Source of the DNA: Pollenia angustigena | Taxonomy: Eukaryota; Arthropoda; Insecta; Diptera; Polleniidae | Direction: 5' to 3' | Assembly: GCA_930367215.1 (NCBI GenBank) | Contig: OV884057.1 | Location: 105,983,284-106,047,283, forward strand | DNA: 64,000 nucleotides | Part shown: positions 1 through 11,799 of the stretch, one piece after another | Numbering within the stretch: the stretch's first letter is position 1 | Layout of the letters: the number at the start of each line of letters is the position of its first letter | The notes under the pieces: model-generated | The model's database searches: none | What the model was told of the DNA's origin: nothing | What the model saw: the letters and a program-made list of their open reading frames with translations, nothing else | Translations under genes and position numbers: made by a program

Positions 1-3
1 AAT

Positions 4-2468
4 ATGGACATTGCGAGTTACGAATTTGAGGACAAAGAAGAAATAGAGGTATGTACTAGAGTTGTCAATTATTCGCCTTTCAACTTTGTTCGAATAATTC
101 AAATAAATTTTTTTGTTCGTTCGATCAAACGATTAAATATAAATAATTTTTCGATTAATCGATGAGAATAACGAATAAAAAAATTATTTTTACAAAAAAA
201 TTACTATGGAAAATCTTCCATTCCATCCGCTATGACTTCTTCTTTTTTTGATGCATAACATTTTTCATCTTAACTCCATATCGTTGTATTACTTAAAGGC
301 ATCGTAAAACCCTTAATTCCTTAATAATCCGAAATTACTCTGGATTTTCGAAAGTTGTTGGCAGACCTACCATCTTCAGCCAAACTTCTGTCTACAATTT
401 CTTCTATAGAACAGCCGCTGTCACTCTTAATGTATTTGTCCATTGGACCAAGTTTGGCATTTCATGATGTCTTCCACTAAATCGTTTTCAATGGTAATAT
501 TGAGAGGAGACACTTACGCAAATGGTGAAGATATGTAAATATGTAAATCAATTCTTTATTTTTAAGCTTTTTGTTTATTTCTGAATTTTTCATCCGAAAT
601 TGAAAAATCTCATCAAAGTTATTTCCTTTCTTGAAAATTTTTAACGTTTGATTTAAAAAAAAACAGCTGATACAATTGAGAAGGCGAGTTGCAAAACTCG
701 TTTGTTGCAAAATTAAAAATACAAAATATTCTGATTGCATCAATGTATGTCCGTGCTAAAATCATGGAAGAGGACATGCATTGATACAATTAGTATATTT
801 CTTCTCATAGAACGCCAAAAGAACTATTAGATTCAATTGTCAGCTCGTATTTTTAATTTTGTAACGAACGAGTTTTGCATCTCACCTACTCAATTGTAAG
901 TTAAGATTTGTTTAATAAGAACATAAAATACTATTTTGAAATACAATGAGTACTCAACACGGTTTTTAGTTACTAAACATTGAGATTAATTACAACCAGG
1001 GCTATGGCAACAATATTTTTTAACTTTCCTACATTTTAAATAAAATAACACAAAAAACGTATGAGAATAAATAAAATTCTAAGCTTTTATTTAATTTTTT
1101 TTTAATAAAAAAAATTGTTCGATTAATCGACATTAATTAATCGATTTATTCGTTATTCGAAAATCTTCGTTTTTAAATTATTCGAACGAGAGTTTTGTTT
1201 TGTTTGATCGATTAATCGAATTATTCTTAATCGGTTGACAACTCTAGTATGTACTCGTGCAGTTGCTAGCAGTTTAGATTTAAACACAACAAAATGGACA
1301 AAAATTCCAGAGCGATGAAAAATTGATGATAATTCCAAAAGCATGGTAAAGATGATTAAAGAAAATTCGAGCGATATTCTAGCTAAAACTTCTAGAAATA
1401 TTGATGAAACTTCTAGAAAAATGGAGGAGAAGTCTAGCACCATCCTGGCTGAAATTCAAGAGAATTCCAGAATAACCAACGAGAAGCTTCAGGCTACTAA
1501 TGAAAAACTTGAGAAGCTTCAAGAGATTTCTACTGTCATAAATGAAAGAGTAGATGACATGGAAATAGAATTTAACCAGAAACTTTCTTATGTAAAAACT
1601 CAAGTCACGGATGTTAAACCTCAAGTCACGGATGTAAAAACACAAGTTACGGTTTTTGATGAAAAACTACACCATCTGGAGGCTAAAGTTAATAACATTC
1701 AATGCCAAGAAGGACCAGTGCGAGTTATTCCAGAAGTTTCTAGTATAATTAAGGCCTCAAGTTTTGACGGTAGTGTGCCATTAAATGTTTTTAAGTTCCA
1801 GTTCGATACAGTTGCCAACAGAAATGCATGGAACAGTGACGAAAAAGCCATCGAGCTCATTCTTGCTATAAAGGGGACTACATCTGCTACCAGAAAGAAG
1901 CAGAAACAAGTATGATGAAATTGTGGTAGCAGTGCAACGTAAGTATGGAGGTGAACATAAAAAAGAAATCTACAAAATGGAGTTGCGTGGCCGAGTGCAA
2001 AAGGCAAACGAAACCTTACAGGACTTCGCACTGGAGATTGAGCGGTTGGTACAGCTAACTTATCCTGGTGAGAAGCATCCCTTTTTGGATCATTTTAAAA
2101 CTGAGGCATTTGTAAACGGTATTCGGGATGCAGATATTAAACTTCCGGTATGTGCATTACAAAAACCAACATTTGCAGAGACTGTTTCATTTGCCCTGGC
2201 CCAGGAAACCGCAAGAATTATTTCAAGATCACAGACATATAAGGTGCGAAAACTCGATATGGCTTGTAAGTACGAAAGTGAGTTAATTTAGGAAGTGAGG
2301 GGCATGCAAGAGGCACTTTTCAAGGCTTTGGGTGAGAAGCAATCTAAAAACAAAGTCAAATGTTATAACTGCGGTAAGACTGGACACATACAGCGTAACT
2401 GCAAAGCACCAAGAAAACGTTCAAGATCTGCTTCACCGCCCAGAAACAACCAGCGAGGTAATCGCTAG
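4..2468 (+). pseudogene. Gypsy-1 gag (broken, split by a hAT element)
   Basis: The gag frame opens with ATG at 4-6, is cut at 56 by a hAT insertion and resumes at 1255 after the target duplication. Residues from about 1343 form a long Glu/Lys/Gln-rich coiled coil with repeated heptad-like blocks, including three copies of a 'QVTDVK'-type hexapeptide near 1600-1650. Next comes a retrotransposon capsid-like region (about 1730-2280; 'FDGSVPLNVFKFQFD', 'GIRDADIKLPV'). A single CCHC zinc knuckle ([14 protein letters not shown]) begins at 2361 and is followed by a basic RS-rich tail that ends at 2468. Lesions are a stop near 1312, a frameshift near 1915 and an in-frame stop at 2289-2291. The domain order fits Gypsy Gag, which packages element RNA in cytoplasmic particles. 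Confidence 0.75.
57..1246. mobile_element. hAT-type non-autonomous DNA element, 1190 bp, inside Gypsy-1 gag
   Basis: The ends are perfect inverted repeats beginning TAGAGTTGTC and ending GACAACTCTA. They are flanked by an exact 8-bp direct repeat, GTATGTAC, at 49-56 and 1247-1254. This duplication fits the hAT preference nTnnnnAn. Subterminal ATTAATCGA and TTATTCG motifs recur near both ends. No transposase-like frame is present, so it needs an enzyme from elsewhere. Removing it and one duplication restores continuity of the gag frame on either side. Confidence 0.85.
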
Positions 2469-2559
2469 TCCTCACAAGAGTCCCCGTTAAACTAAAAAGA
2501 GCTAGCACTGCGGGGCATGAGCTAGCTCCCACATCTAAGGGCCCCACAATTTCCATCTC

Positions 2560-2831
2560 AGTAATGGAACAGAGTAACAGAAATCTTACTGCTTTTGGTT
2601 ATATCAACGGTCAAAAACTGTGGACACTGGGGCATCACATTCGATCATTAGGCCTGATTTAATACAACTGCCCATTGAACCATTTAGGGGTGTGAGTCTG
2701 CGAACAGCTACGGGGGAGCCTGCCACCGTCTATGGGAAAGTAAAAATAAAATTAAGTATGGCCAATAAAATCGCTCACCATGTATTTATTGTGGCTGATA
2801 TAGTAGACGAAGTAATTATTGGTGTGTGTTA
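2560..2831 (+). pseudogene. Gypsy-1 aspartic protease (N-terminal part of pol)
   Basis: The frame carries the retropepsin signature DTGASHSII at about 2623, with the catalytic Asp, and the later 'DEVIIGV' strand typical of Gypsy proteases at about 2803-2826. Retropepsins cut the Gag-Pol polyprotein as homodimers. The frame is cut just after the second signature by the Gypsy-2 LTR junction and continues with recognisable residues at about 38059. It lies in a different frame from gag, with about 90 bp of linker after the zinc-knuckle tail. Confidence 0.75.
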
Positions 2832-5322
2832 AGGTACGGTCACTTATGGCAAACATTTGTCAAAAAATATCAAATATTTGTTTGCCCTAATCTGACCACA
2901 AAATATTTTTAAGGGGCAAACAAAATTATTTGCTAGCAAACAAAAATGCTCCTAATGTGACCATTTAACGTCAAATATTTTCCTCGTTTTAAGGCAAATA
3001 AATATTTGTTCTTACAAAAATTTTGTAAGAACAAACAGCGGCAAATAAAAAGCTTTAAAATAAAAATTATTGGATAAAATTTAAAAAATTAACAAAATTA
3101 AATAAGTTTTTAATGACGAAAAAACTTATTTATGTAAAAATTTTGCCTGTGTTGTTCTCTTTTAAGCAAAGAGTTGCGCGGTAAATAGGATTCCAGATGT
3201 TACAAAATACATTTTTCTTAAGTAAATGGGTAATTTCTATGAGCCTTTGTTACGAATTCTGAATTGCAAGCATGGCGTATCTATATAAATAGATAAATTT
3301 TTGAGATATACCAGTTTAAGGTCAGTGGACAATCCGAGACCCGCCAAAATAAAATTATATAATGAATTTAAGATTTATATAAAACATATTAGTGCCGAAT
3401 AATATACCGACATAGACATCTTATAAGATTTTTTCGTCTTGAAGTGATTGTAGCAAGTAACCTAGAACCAATTCTCGGCCTACCACGACAAAATTTTGAC
3501 ACGACATACAAGCTATTATAGAAATTATTGCCAAACCCGACATTTATAAGATTATTATGACATTAAAAGCTATTTACAGAAGTGATATTTATATAAGAGC
3601 TTTGGTAAAATATGTATCGATTACAATAACATTTGGTAAGGTGATAATAGATTGTCTATGGACAAATAAGTTGTTATGGGGGCTATGTGAAATTATCGAC
3701 CGATTCTTTCCACCTCTTATGACAATAAAAACGTAAACAACATTTCATTACTATCAGGTGTGTTTTTGGAATCCGCATAATTCAGAAATTGGTGTTCTGA
3801 AATGCGCATGTTTTTGTGTATTCGAAGTTCTTGTGCAGAAAAAAAATGTATGATGTTTTCATTGATAGTGCCCTGTTAAATAGGTGACTACGGTTTATAT
3901 ATGGGGCTATCTTAATAATGGCGACGATTGCCGAAAAGCGCAACAAAGATATGCGAAGATTGCAAAAAATTTGCGAAAATAGCGTTCAATTTTTAAATTT
4001 CAAACAATCCATACAATTGATTAAAAGTCCCTAAGTTATAAGGAATGGCAAAAATTCGATAAAAATTGCTAAATTGGCGGAAAATCACGAAAAATTGCAA
4101 ACTTGGAAACAAACCCAAAAATGTATCGGTTAAAAAACAAAATGTCGGAAAAAATTATAAATATAGCGAAAATGAGCGAAAATATTTAATATTTCGAACA
4201 AGCCATAAAATTGATTAAAAGTCCCTAATCTGATAAGGAATGGCAAAAATTCTGTAAAAATTGCTAAATCAGTGGAAATTTGCAAAAATTCGCGATATTC
4301 GCAAAGTTATGTTTTTGCCTTAAATCTTCTCACAAATAAGAATAAAAGTCGATTTGTTTTACTTTCACTAACCCCTTACTACTCTAATTGAAAACGAATA
4401 AAAACATGTGGTGGGAATTGCAGAACACAAAAATGCTGAATTAATCCACTTTCAAGTGACTTCGGATTCTAGAACACACCCGATTATCTAAAAATTGCGA
4501 CATGTACTTTGCGAATAAGGTTAACATGGACAGCTAACCGGACGGATGATTATTGTTATATCGATTAAGAAAAGGATGCTGAGGAAAAATAAAAATTTTA
4601 GTGGCAAGTTCACTCAAGTTCTTTTAAGCAATTTGGATTGAAATTCAGCATTTTTGGTTCAGTAGGAAAAGCGTTATGGACCAAAATGTGAAACAACCTC
4701 CCGAAAAAATCAATATTTCTGTAACAAAAACTATCGTAAATTGGTGGCGGAATGCACCTTTTATCATTAAATTTTGCACAAACTCAATTTATATGCCTTG
4801 AAATCATACAAATAAATTTCGTCTAAAAACACTTTATTGCTTGCGTAACTAAACCGTAACGAATAATGCTTTAGTTCATAATATAGTTTAATTTAGTTGT
4901 ATAAGACTGCAAATTACTTCGCCAAATTGCATGTTTACCTTTATTTGTTATGTAAATCCTATTTTACTTTTAAAACTGCTGTTCTCGCTCTTCTATACCA
5001 TAAAACCATAAAAGTTTCAATATTTTGCATCATAATGATAATTTTTAGTTTTAATAAAAATAATTTTATTTATTTAATTTTTATTTTTGACAATTTGTTA
5101 AAATATTTATTTTTAGGTAAATATTTTTATATGTGAACACATGGCAAACATGTTTTCCCATTTTTTATTTGAAGCTATTTAATATCTGTTTGAACAAACA
5201 AAAATAAGCAAATAAATGTGCGTAGTGTGACCAGCAAATAAAATTTTTATTTTTCTTAAAAAATTTTTTAAAAATGCCGGCAAACAAAATTTTACACTTG
5301 TTTGTCATATGTGACCGTACCA
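2832..5322. mobile_element. PIF/Harbinger-like non-autonomous DNA element in the Gypsy-2 3' LTR
   Basis: The left end AGGTACGGTCAC and the complement of the right end, TGGTACGGTCAC, form terminal inverted repeats. The match continues imperfectly through the CAAACA-rich subterminal region. A 3-bp duplication TTA flanks it (2829-2831 and 5323-5325). The other Gypsy-2 LTR has the uninterrupted site at about 37580-37595, confirming an insertion there. TTA/TAA duplications are typical of PIF/Harbinger elements. About 2.5 kb of AT-rich interior holds no convincing transposase frame; the longest plus-strand frame (4897-5136) is low-complexity and not credible. The stretch at 4490-4560 resembles part of the DINE repeat at 10097-10150. 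Confidence 0.7.
3985..4285. repeat. Diverged direct repeat of about 90 bp inside the TTA-flanked element
   Basis: Two copies (about 3995-4080 and 4190-4275) share 'ATTGATTAAAAGTCCCTAA' followed by 'AAGGAATGGCAAAAATT' and a GCTAAAT block. They are embedded in GCGAAAAT-rich sequence. No coding potential is seen. Confidence 0.6.
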
Positions 5323-5325
5323 TTA

Positions 5326-5775
5326 GTATTATCTTAGCATCAAAATGACCTTTTTGAGAATCAACTCACTTTATTGAAGTTGAAATCAATTCTGATTTAT
5401 TTAGACAAATATACTAGCTTATATACTAAATTTATTCTATAGGTCAGCATTAATTTGGGCTACAAACAAATCACTAATTAATTTGCTGTTCCCGTGAGAC
5501 TTTGTGATTGAATCAAAATTCCAAGGCACGTGAAAGACTTCAATGCGACATTAATAAAAAAAAAAAAAATTCAATTTAGGATTCATATTACAACTCGTTC
5601 GCATGCCACACAGTATTACAAGTTTATTTCACACAGTATTTGATACAAAAAAATTTAATGCTCATTAGTGCTGACCAACATAAAATTAAAACAAGTTCAT
5701 TGGCTTAAAAACTTAACTTACTTAAATGTAAACAATTAATGATACAGTGCTTGCTCTAAGTATGCATACACTACA
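5326..5775 (-). repeat. Gypsy-2 3' LTR (main part)
   Basis: The segment matches 37585-38057 at high identity over about 440 bp, with small differences, including a 24-bp deletion after 5337 relative to the other copy. In element orientation it starts TGTAGTGTATGCATAC directly after a polypurine tract. Its distal end is separated by the TTA-flanked element and only a few bases survive at about 2825-2831. The missing distal end appears deleted where both host and LTR read ATTGGTGTG. Confidence 0.85.
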
Positions 5776-5788
5776 CCCTTACCCTTTT
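5776..5788 (-). promoter_or_regulatory. Gypsy-2 polypurine tract
   Basis: On the minus strand AAAAGGGTAAGGG abuts the LTR start TGTAGTG. This is the expected plus-strand DNA primer site of an LTR retrotransposon, and it fixes the LTR boundary. Confidence 0.7.
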
Positions 5789-5874
5789 AGGTTTGGGTAT
5801 TATAAAAAATAAAACCGAATTGAATAAATAGAATATTTATAAAGTAAATTTTAAGTAATTACTTCTTATATTTC

Positions 5875-6384
5875 TTACTTATTTGTATATATAGATTTTA
5901 AGTTCTTATATTTCTTATCTAAATATATACTCATATGTTGAATGAAATATTTTTTTAGCAAATTCTTATGTACTAGTTTTGTTTTTGTTTTATCAACTTC
6001 TAAGAGTACATTTAAGTTTTTTAAATCTAATACTTTGTATGGGCCTTTGTATGGAGGCCCATACTTTTTTCTATTTAAAACTTTAACTAAAACCAAATCT
6101 CCTATTCTACGATCTATTTTATTTTGCCTATTTATGGATTCTAATCTTCTTTTATCTTTTATCCTTAAAATTATATCCTGTGCTCTTTGTAATGAGAATT
6201 GAAGTCTAGCTTTTAGTTCATTTGAATATTTTTCCAAATCATAAATTCGTTCAGAATTTTGCATTTCTTCATGAAGCAATCTAGGCAATTTTCCGAATAC
6301 CAATTCAAAAGGTGTATAGTCCGTGTCAACGTTTGGGGTGGCGTTAAAGGCAAATGAAAAATAAGGTAGATGCCTATGTGGTTT
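5875..6384 (-). pseudogene. Gypsy-2 integrase C-terminal part
   Basis: The minus-strand frame carries the block 'TDYTPFELVFGKLPRLL', the usual end of the Gypsy integrase core. A basic helical stretch follows, then an integrase C-terminal SH3-like region ('GDLVLVKVLNRKKYGPPYKGPYKVLDL', quoted in part) that binds DNA. The frame continues rightwards to about 6384, where the Penelope insertion separates it from the DDE core at 8919-9436. The last codons sit about 100 bp from the polypurine tract, so nothing resembling env follows: Gypsy-2 lacks env. Confidence 0.75.
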
Positions 6385-6487
6385 TTTTATTTGGCCAATT
6401 TGTATTTATCTGTTTGTATTTCCTTCTTAAGCTAATACGGCCTATAATATTTAATGTAATTAAAAACACAATTTTAATACATTTTTT

Positions 6488-6532
6488 TCCCCGACGTTTC
6501 GTCGATTTTTTGTCGACTTCTTCTGGGGATCG
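6488..6532 (-). ncRNA. Degenerate hammerhead-ribozyme-like motif in the Penelope tail
   Basis: On the minus strand a CAGAAGA core is followed by a 5-bp stem (GTCGA/TCGAC around CAAAAAA), then CGAAACGTC, with CCCC and GGGG outer blocks that can pair. The architecture matches the short hammerhead ribozymes known from Penelope terminal repeats. The first core should read CUGANGA; here the U is an A, so self-cleavage is probably lost. Assignment rests on pattern only. Confidence 0.5.
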
Positions 6533-6732
6533 TCTATTTAATTAAAGCATGACATTAATTAACAATTATTTACCAAATAACATTTAGAACTTACATTTTT
6601 TATATATTATTACATTAAAAAACAAACTTTAAAAACAAAAATTTTTACATTTAACATATATATGTAATACAAAAAACATAAAAACTTCGAATTATTTTTA
6701 AACACATAATATTTAACAACTGTGATACAAGT

Positions 6733-8912
6733 TTATTTGATGGCTACTCTATAACTTGCACATATGTTGTTGGTGTCTTCTTTCAAATTCATTGTCTTTT
6801 TTATGTTTTGCTGAATTCTCAAGCTTTCCTTCGTAAATCTCTTTCTCATATTTTCCTCCTTGTCTAATATTCTAATACGTTGAAAATCTGGTGCATGGTG
6901 TGAACTAATCATATGCATTGCTAGTGCTGTTGTTTCTTTCTGCCGCGTTATATCCATCTTGTGTTCTCCTATCCTTGTTGATAAAGCTCTCTTTGTTGTT
7001 CCTATATACACCTGATCACAGAGTTCTTCGTTGTTTCCTTTACATCTTATTTCATAAACAACGTTATTTTGTTGTTGTTTTTCTACTGGCGCCTTTATTT
7101 TAGTGAATATTGCATTTGTTGTTTTGTTAGGCTTATACGCAAAACATATGTTATTTTGTTTCAGTGTTATTATCATGTTTCTGTTGTCAGTAAGGCCAGG
7201 GATGTATGGTACACTGTAGAATTTTTTTTGTTTTCCATTTCATCAGTGTTGTCAATTTTCTTATTTTCATTTAATCGTCTAAATACGTCGTCTATTAAAG
7301 AATTTATTAATTTTTTAGGGAAACTATTTTGTATCAATATTTCTTGTATTATGTTTATATTTTTGTTGTGGAATATTTCGTCACTAATTTTCAGTACCCT
7401 CTCTATTAAATTTCTCGCTGTATTTATAATCTGACTTCTGGGTTGTGTGGCGTTAAAATTCATAAGTCTGCCTGAAGCTGTTTCCTTAGAGTACCAATTA
7501 AAAATAATGTTGTCCTTATTTTTCCGTAGTTTTGCGTCGAGGTATGCTATTTCATTATTTTTTTCCATTTCGATGGTGAATTTAATTTTTTGATGGTGAG
7601 AATTTAAAGTTTTAAGAATTTCGTCCTTATCGTCATTATTAATGATAGCGAAAATGTCGTCTACATATTTTGCTATGTATTTAATATTTATATTTTTATT
7701 TTTTAATTTTTTTAATTGCATCGTCCAGTAAATTATCAAGAACAATATCCGCTATTGTAGGAGAGAGCGGGTTGCCCATTGGCATACCAAATATCTGATT
7801 AATTACTTTTTACCATAAACCAAGTAATTATTGTCCGTAAGACAGAACTTCAAAATATCTAAAAATGTCGGTCTAGGAATGTTTGTAAATTTCCTTATTG
7901 TTAGCCATTTTTCCATAATATTTTTAATGGCTGTGTGTACCGGAATATTTGTGAAAAGTGAGATGACGTCAAAAGATACTAATATATCATTAGGCTCAAG
8001 TTTTATATTACACAGATGATTTTTTAATTCAAACGAATTTTTGATGTTATATTCCCTAGATATAATATGTTTAAGGATATTTCCTAAATATTTAGATAAA
8101 TTGTAACATGGCACTTGTATTGATGACACAATTGGCCTAAGAGGGGTTTCCGGTTTATGGATTTTTGGTAATCCGTATATTCTTGGGGCAACAGCCGCAT
8201 GACAAGTAAGATTACGTTTTTGCCACATATCAATGAATCCATTCTTTTCTAAGTTTGATATGATGTTGTTATTTTGTTTCTGAAGTTTTTGAGTCGGGTC
8301 AGTTCTTATTGTTCTGTAGGTATCTTTGTCTTGTAGAAGATTTTCCATTTTTTGGTCATAATCCTTATTGTACATGGCTACCGCTTTGTTGCCTTTATCT
8401 GCCTTTATTATGATCATTTCTTGGTGCTTTTTTAAAAATTGTTCAGTTTTTTCAAAAACAGTTGAAATAAATTTTTCCCTGGGAGTATTTTTAATTTTTC
8501 TTTTAAAACCAGTTATACTATTTGCCAGCTTAGTTCTTGCTATATCCTTTTCTTTGTCTGCATTTTCGTCCATGTCTTGGATGCATTGTTCTATATCCGC
8601 GATTATATTTATTGGAGAAAAATTTTTATCAGTTACTGGTAATGCAAACTTCTTTCCTAACGAGAGTATCCATTTACATTCCATAGGTATATTTATTGTT
8701 GTTTTATTTTCAAACCAATGATTATTAAAAATTAGTCCGTGTGATTTAAACTGTTTTTCCTTAAGTGTATTTAATTTAATCAGCTGTTTTGTCCTCACTT
8801 CTTCTCTTATGTGTTTTGTTCTGTCCATTTGTTTGCTAATGAAATTTTTGTAGTCATCATCTGTTACCATTTCTTCAATACCAGCACTCATGTGATAAAT
8901 TTTTCTTTTCAT
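6733..8912 (-). pseudogene. Penelope reverse transcriptase plus GIY-YIG endonuclease (frameshifted)
   Basis: The first part (8912-7803) holds the Penelope RT N-terminal region, 'ADKGNKAV', 'YGLPKIHKPETPLRPIVSS' and 'DVISLFTNIP'. The catalytic YVDD lies in the piece beginning at 7745. Between 7803 and about 7700 the frame shifts and shifts back; the intervening GMPMGNPLSP block is readable in the third frame. Another shift near 7200-7230 precedes the GIY-YIG domain (7176-6733; 'VVYEIRCKG', 'QVYIGTTKRALSTRIGEHK'). The RT copies element RNA, and the endonuclease nicks target DNA for priming. At least three small indels make it inactive. Confidence 0.85.
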
Positions 8913-8918
8913 TATCCT

Positions 8919-9436
8919 TTATGCCATTCATTATCCTTTACGAAATTTAGTAAATACTCATTGAGTACTCGATGATTTCGTTCCACTGTACCTAACGTTT
9001 CGTGATGATATGGGGTAGAAAAATTTTGTTTTATTTTTAATAATTCACAAACCTCTTTCATTAGTTCATTTGTAAATTCTGTGCCCCTATCTGTTTTCAA
9101 AATGTTGAATAAGCCGTATTTTAAAATTACCTGTTCTACTAATGTCTGTGCTACCGTTTTTGCGTCCTTAGATTCAATAGGACATGCGATCATATATTTC
9201 GTTAATTCGCATTGCATCGTAAGTATGTATCTAAAATTTTAAGTCTTAAAGGTCCGACTGTGTCCATTACTATGATGTCAAAACTCTTTGATGGCGTGTC
9301 AGTTATTGTAAAAGCTTCTTTTGTGTTTATGCCTTTGGCATGAATCACATGTTGTTATGTACTTTTTAACCATTTCGTTCATATTTTTCCATATATATCG
9401 TTGTTTTAATTTGGAAAGTGTTTTCCTAATTTCAAA
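8919..9436 (-). pseudogene. Gypsy-2 integrase catalytic core
   Basis: All three catalytic acidic residues are visible. The first Asp is in 'VMDTVGPL' near 9270, the second in 'KTDRGTEF' near 9100, and the Glu in 'TLGTVERNHR' near 8990. A frameshift near 9220 separates the first from the others. The upstream end (9436-9299) keeps the second half of the zinc-binding domain with the CC pair ('CDSCQRH'). Its HH half lies beyond the hAT insertion at 12076 onward. The protein would insert element cDNA in the nucleus. Confidence 0.8.
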
Positions 9437-9751
9437 CAGGGTTTTCAGATGTGGCAATTTCTCGCCAAACGTGGTGATTTTCAAACTTGATTGGCGACCT
9501 AATTTTCGATTTGGCGACATGGCGTTTTTTTGGCGATATTTTAAAATAGTTGGCTATTTTTGGTGAGCCATGCATTTGTTTTAAAACTCGTTAAATTCAA
9601 TACGAAAAAATTATATTATTTTTATTCTAGTATTTTTATGTATGACATTTTAGGCTTTTATAGTCAATATGTATTTGAAACTAAATTATGTTATGTTGAA
9701 ATAGCTGATGAATATATTGAAAATACAGGAGAAAATTATTTTTCATATTTA

Positions 9752-10303
9752 AACAAGTAAGAAAGTATAGTCGGTATGATACCCTACACCACAGTATTTA
9801 AAAACACATCATGCTTATGTGTCCATATAAATATAGATTTATCTATGTTTATAAACTTAGAGAAATTGCCCCTATCTCCCCTCGTGGTCCTATTTTTTAA
9901 AAAATGCATACAATTTGTGTCCATATAGATATGGTTCTATCTATGTTTTAAATTTCATTGAAATCGGTTTGATAGTTTCTGAGAGAAAGAAATTTCCCCC
10001 TATCTTCCCTCTTGGTCCTACGATTCGGCCTATTTTCTATAGGCTTGGTGCCAATAAGAACCTATGACCCAAATTTCATCAAATTATTTCCAAAATTGCG
10101 ACCTGTACTTTGCGCACAAGGTTACATGGACAGCCAGCCAGCCTGCCAACCAGCAGAACGGACATCGTTAGTTCGACTCATAAAGTGATTCTAAGACGAT
10201 CGGTATACTTTAAGGTGGGTCTAGGACCAATATTTTAAGGCGTTACACACATCAGCACAAATGCATAATACCCTATCCACTATTGTGGTGTGGGTATAAA
10301 AAG
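9752..10303 (-). mobile_element. DINE-1/Helentron-like repeat
   Basis: On the minus strand it starts with TATACCCACACCACAATAG and an imperfect inverted copy (TAGGGTA). It ends '...ACTTTCTTACTTGTTT', the same 3' signature as the DINE at 36543-36785. A GTCCGTYC-like block follows the 5' region. Insertion between T residues without duplication fits this Helitron-derived class. It has no coding capacity. Confidence 0.6.
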
Positions 10304-10675
10304 AATTAATAAAGTATGAATATACCGATTTCAAGTTTACGAACATTTCTCCATTATAAAATGTGGCAAATTATTATCACAAACAAAATTCGTTGTTATT
10401 AAAGATATTAGTGAATCGTAACGGATTTTTGAATGTTTATAAAACACAATGGACAAAATTACCGTTTGTAATTGGATGATATTCCATCTTATTTAAATCA
10501 GTTTTGGCCAAAAGGTTATAGCTATTAGGACACGTCAGGTACGTACCATTTTAAAGAACTTGCTTTGGCTGTTCATTATATGGTGCTAACTCCAACTAGT
10601 AATGACTGAGTTAAAAATGTATTTTCTCCTTCTAAGTAGAATGCAGTTCTTGACGCGGTGTTACGAGTTATAAAT

Positions 10676-11799
10676 TGCAGTAGAAGCTCGGTTATATGAA
10701 TACCCAGTTATATGAACATCCAGAATAGTGCACAACAAAATTGTTACACATGAGGTTCTAAAGAGTGAACACGACCGATCTCTACTATATGAACAACTTG
10801 CAACGGTTGACTTTTTTGAAACTATTTGTTGTGAAGGGTGTTTTTTAGAGTATCACAACTTTGAGTTGGCATCATTCCTATATTTGAGGACCCATTAAAC
10901 AGCTGATAGTTCCTTTTTGTTTAGTTTGCTTTGAAATTTCAATATGAATTGACTTATCGAGCAACGCGCAAATATTTGACATTTTTAATCAAATAATTCG
11001 GCGAATGGGCTGAAGCACAAATTGATATCGATTTTGAATCTCCACTAAAATTTGTATTTTCCGATTAAGCCAATTTCTGGTAGAATGGGTACATAAATAA
11101 GCAGAATTGGCGCATTTGGAGTGAGTAGAATCCACAAGCTTTTTTCGAAACACCCTTACATCCACAAATATAACTGTTTGGTGCGCTTTATGGGCTGGCG
11201 AAGTCATTGGCCCACATGTCTTCAAAAACGATGACGATAAAAATGCGAAAAGTTGTTCAAAATTGGCGCCTTGTACACGCCAGCCACATGACAGAAATCA
11301 TATTTAAATTTCATAAAATTTTCTTTTCAATAAAGCCCGTTTCATTGATATTAAAAATATATTTCCTTGTTTTATTATGATTTAAACTTGTGTCACTCTA
11401 TGAAAAACACTATTTATTATAAATCTGTTCTTCCCCGAAATAAGCTAGTAAGTATATACGAATGCAAAGGAAAATTTATAAGATGTTTGGTGTTTGTAGA
11501 GTTATTGCTTGTAGTGAAAATAATATATCTGATAATAATATTTGGCATTGTGAAAATGCAGGAACAAGGCATTACAGAAATCTTTTAAAGCAAAAAAAAA
11601 AAAAAAAATAGCCGACTACTTTCATGTACATTTATTATTAACAAACTAATATAAAATAAAAACTTAATATAGGTTATGTATGTACACATATTAAAGTTGA
11701 TTTGAAATACTTATTTTATATTGTCTCGATTATGTGAACTTTTTCATTTAGTGAACAGGCCCTGTCTTAATTAGTTCATAAAAGTGAGCGTCTACTGCA
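10676..11799. mobile_element. mariner/pogo-like DNA element with decayed transposase
   Basis: The left end TGCAGTAGAAGCTCGGTTAT and the complement of the right end, TGCAGTAGACGCTCACTTTT, form inverted repeats. The interior repeats GTTATATGAA-like blocks near both ends. A transposase remnant sits at 11045-11340. A clean TA duplication is not seen, so the exact boundary is uncertain by a few bases. The right end is also present in the tandem duplicate at about 12570. Confidence 0.6.
11045..11340 (+). pseudogene. Decayed IS630/Tc1-mariner-type transposase fragment
   Basis: Reading plus-strand frames across several stops and one shift gives 'NKQNWRIW', 'NPQAFFETPLHPQ', then after a frame change 'WCALWAGEVIGPH' and a C-terminal 'HMTEIIFKFHK'. 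These blocks resemble the C-terminal half of mariner-like DDE transposases in insects. The stretch holding the central Asp and last catalytic residue is largely gone between about 11245 and 11290. Recognition is by motif only. Confidence 0.55.

Larger units (their letters stand above)
6385..8918 (-). mobile_element. Penelope-like retroelement inserted in Gypsy-2 integrase
   Basis: A minus-strand reverse transcriptase with the Penelope-type 'YGLPKIHKP' block is followed by a GIY-YIG endonuclease, the hallmark pairing of Penelope-like elements. Both edges lie inside the Gypsy-2 integrase frame. At the right edge a 12-bp direct repeat CATTATCCTTTA (8910-8921 and 8929-8940) marks the junction. 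At the left edge the integrase frame resumes at about 6384. The 350-bp tail after the coding part holds a hammerhead-ribozyme-like motif. Edges are accurate to roughly 10 bp. Confidence 0.85.

Noticed and set aside
4897..5136. 79-codon frame inside the TTA-flanked element, checked as transposase remnant
   Set aside because: Composition is Phe/Ile/Leu/Lys-rich AT background; no DDE or Myb-like motif.
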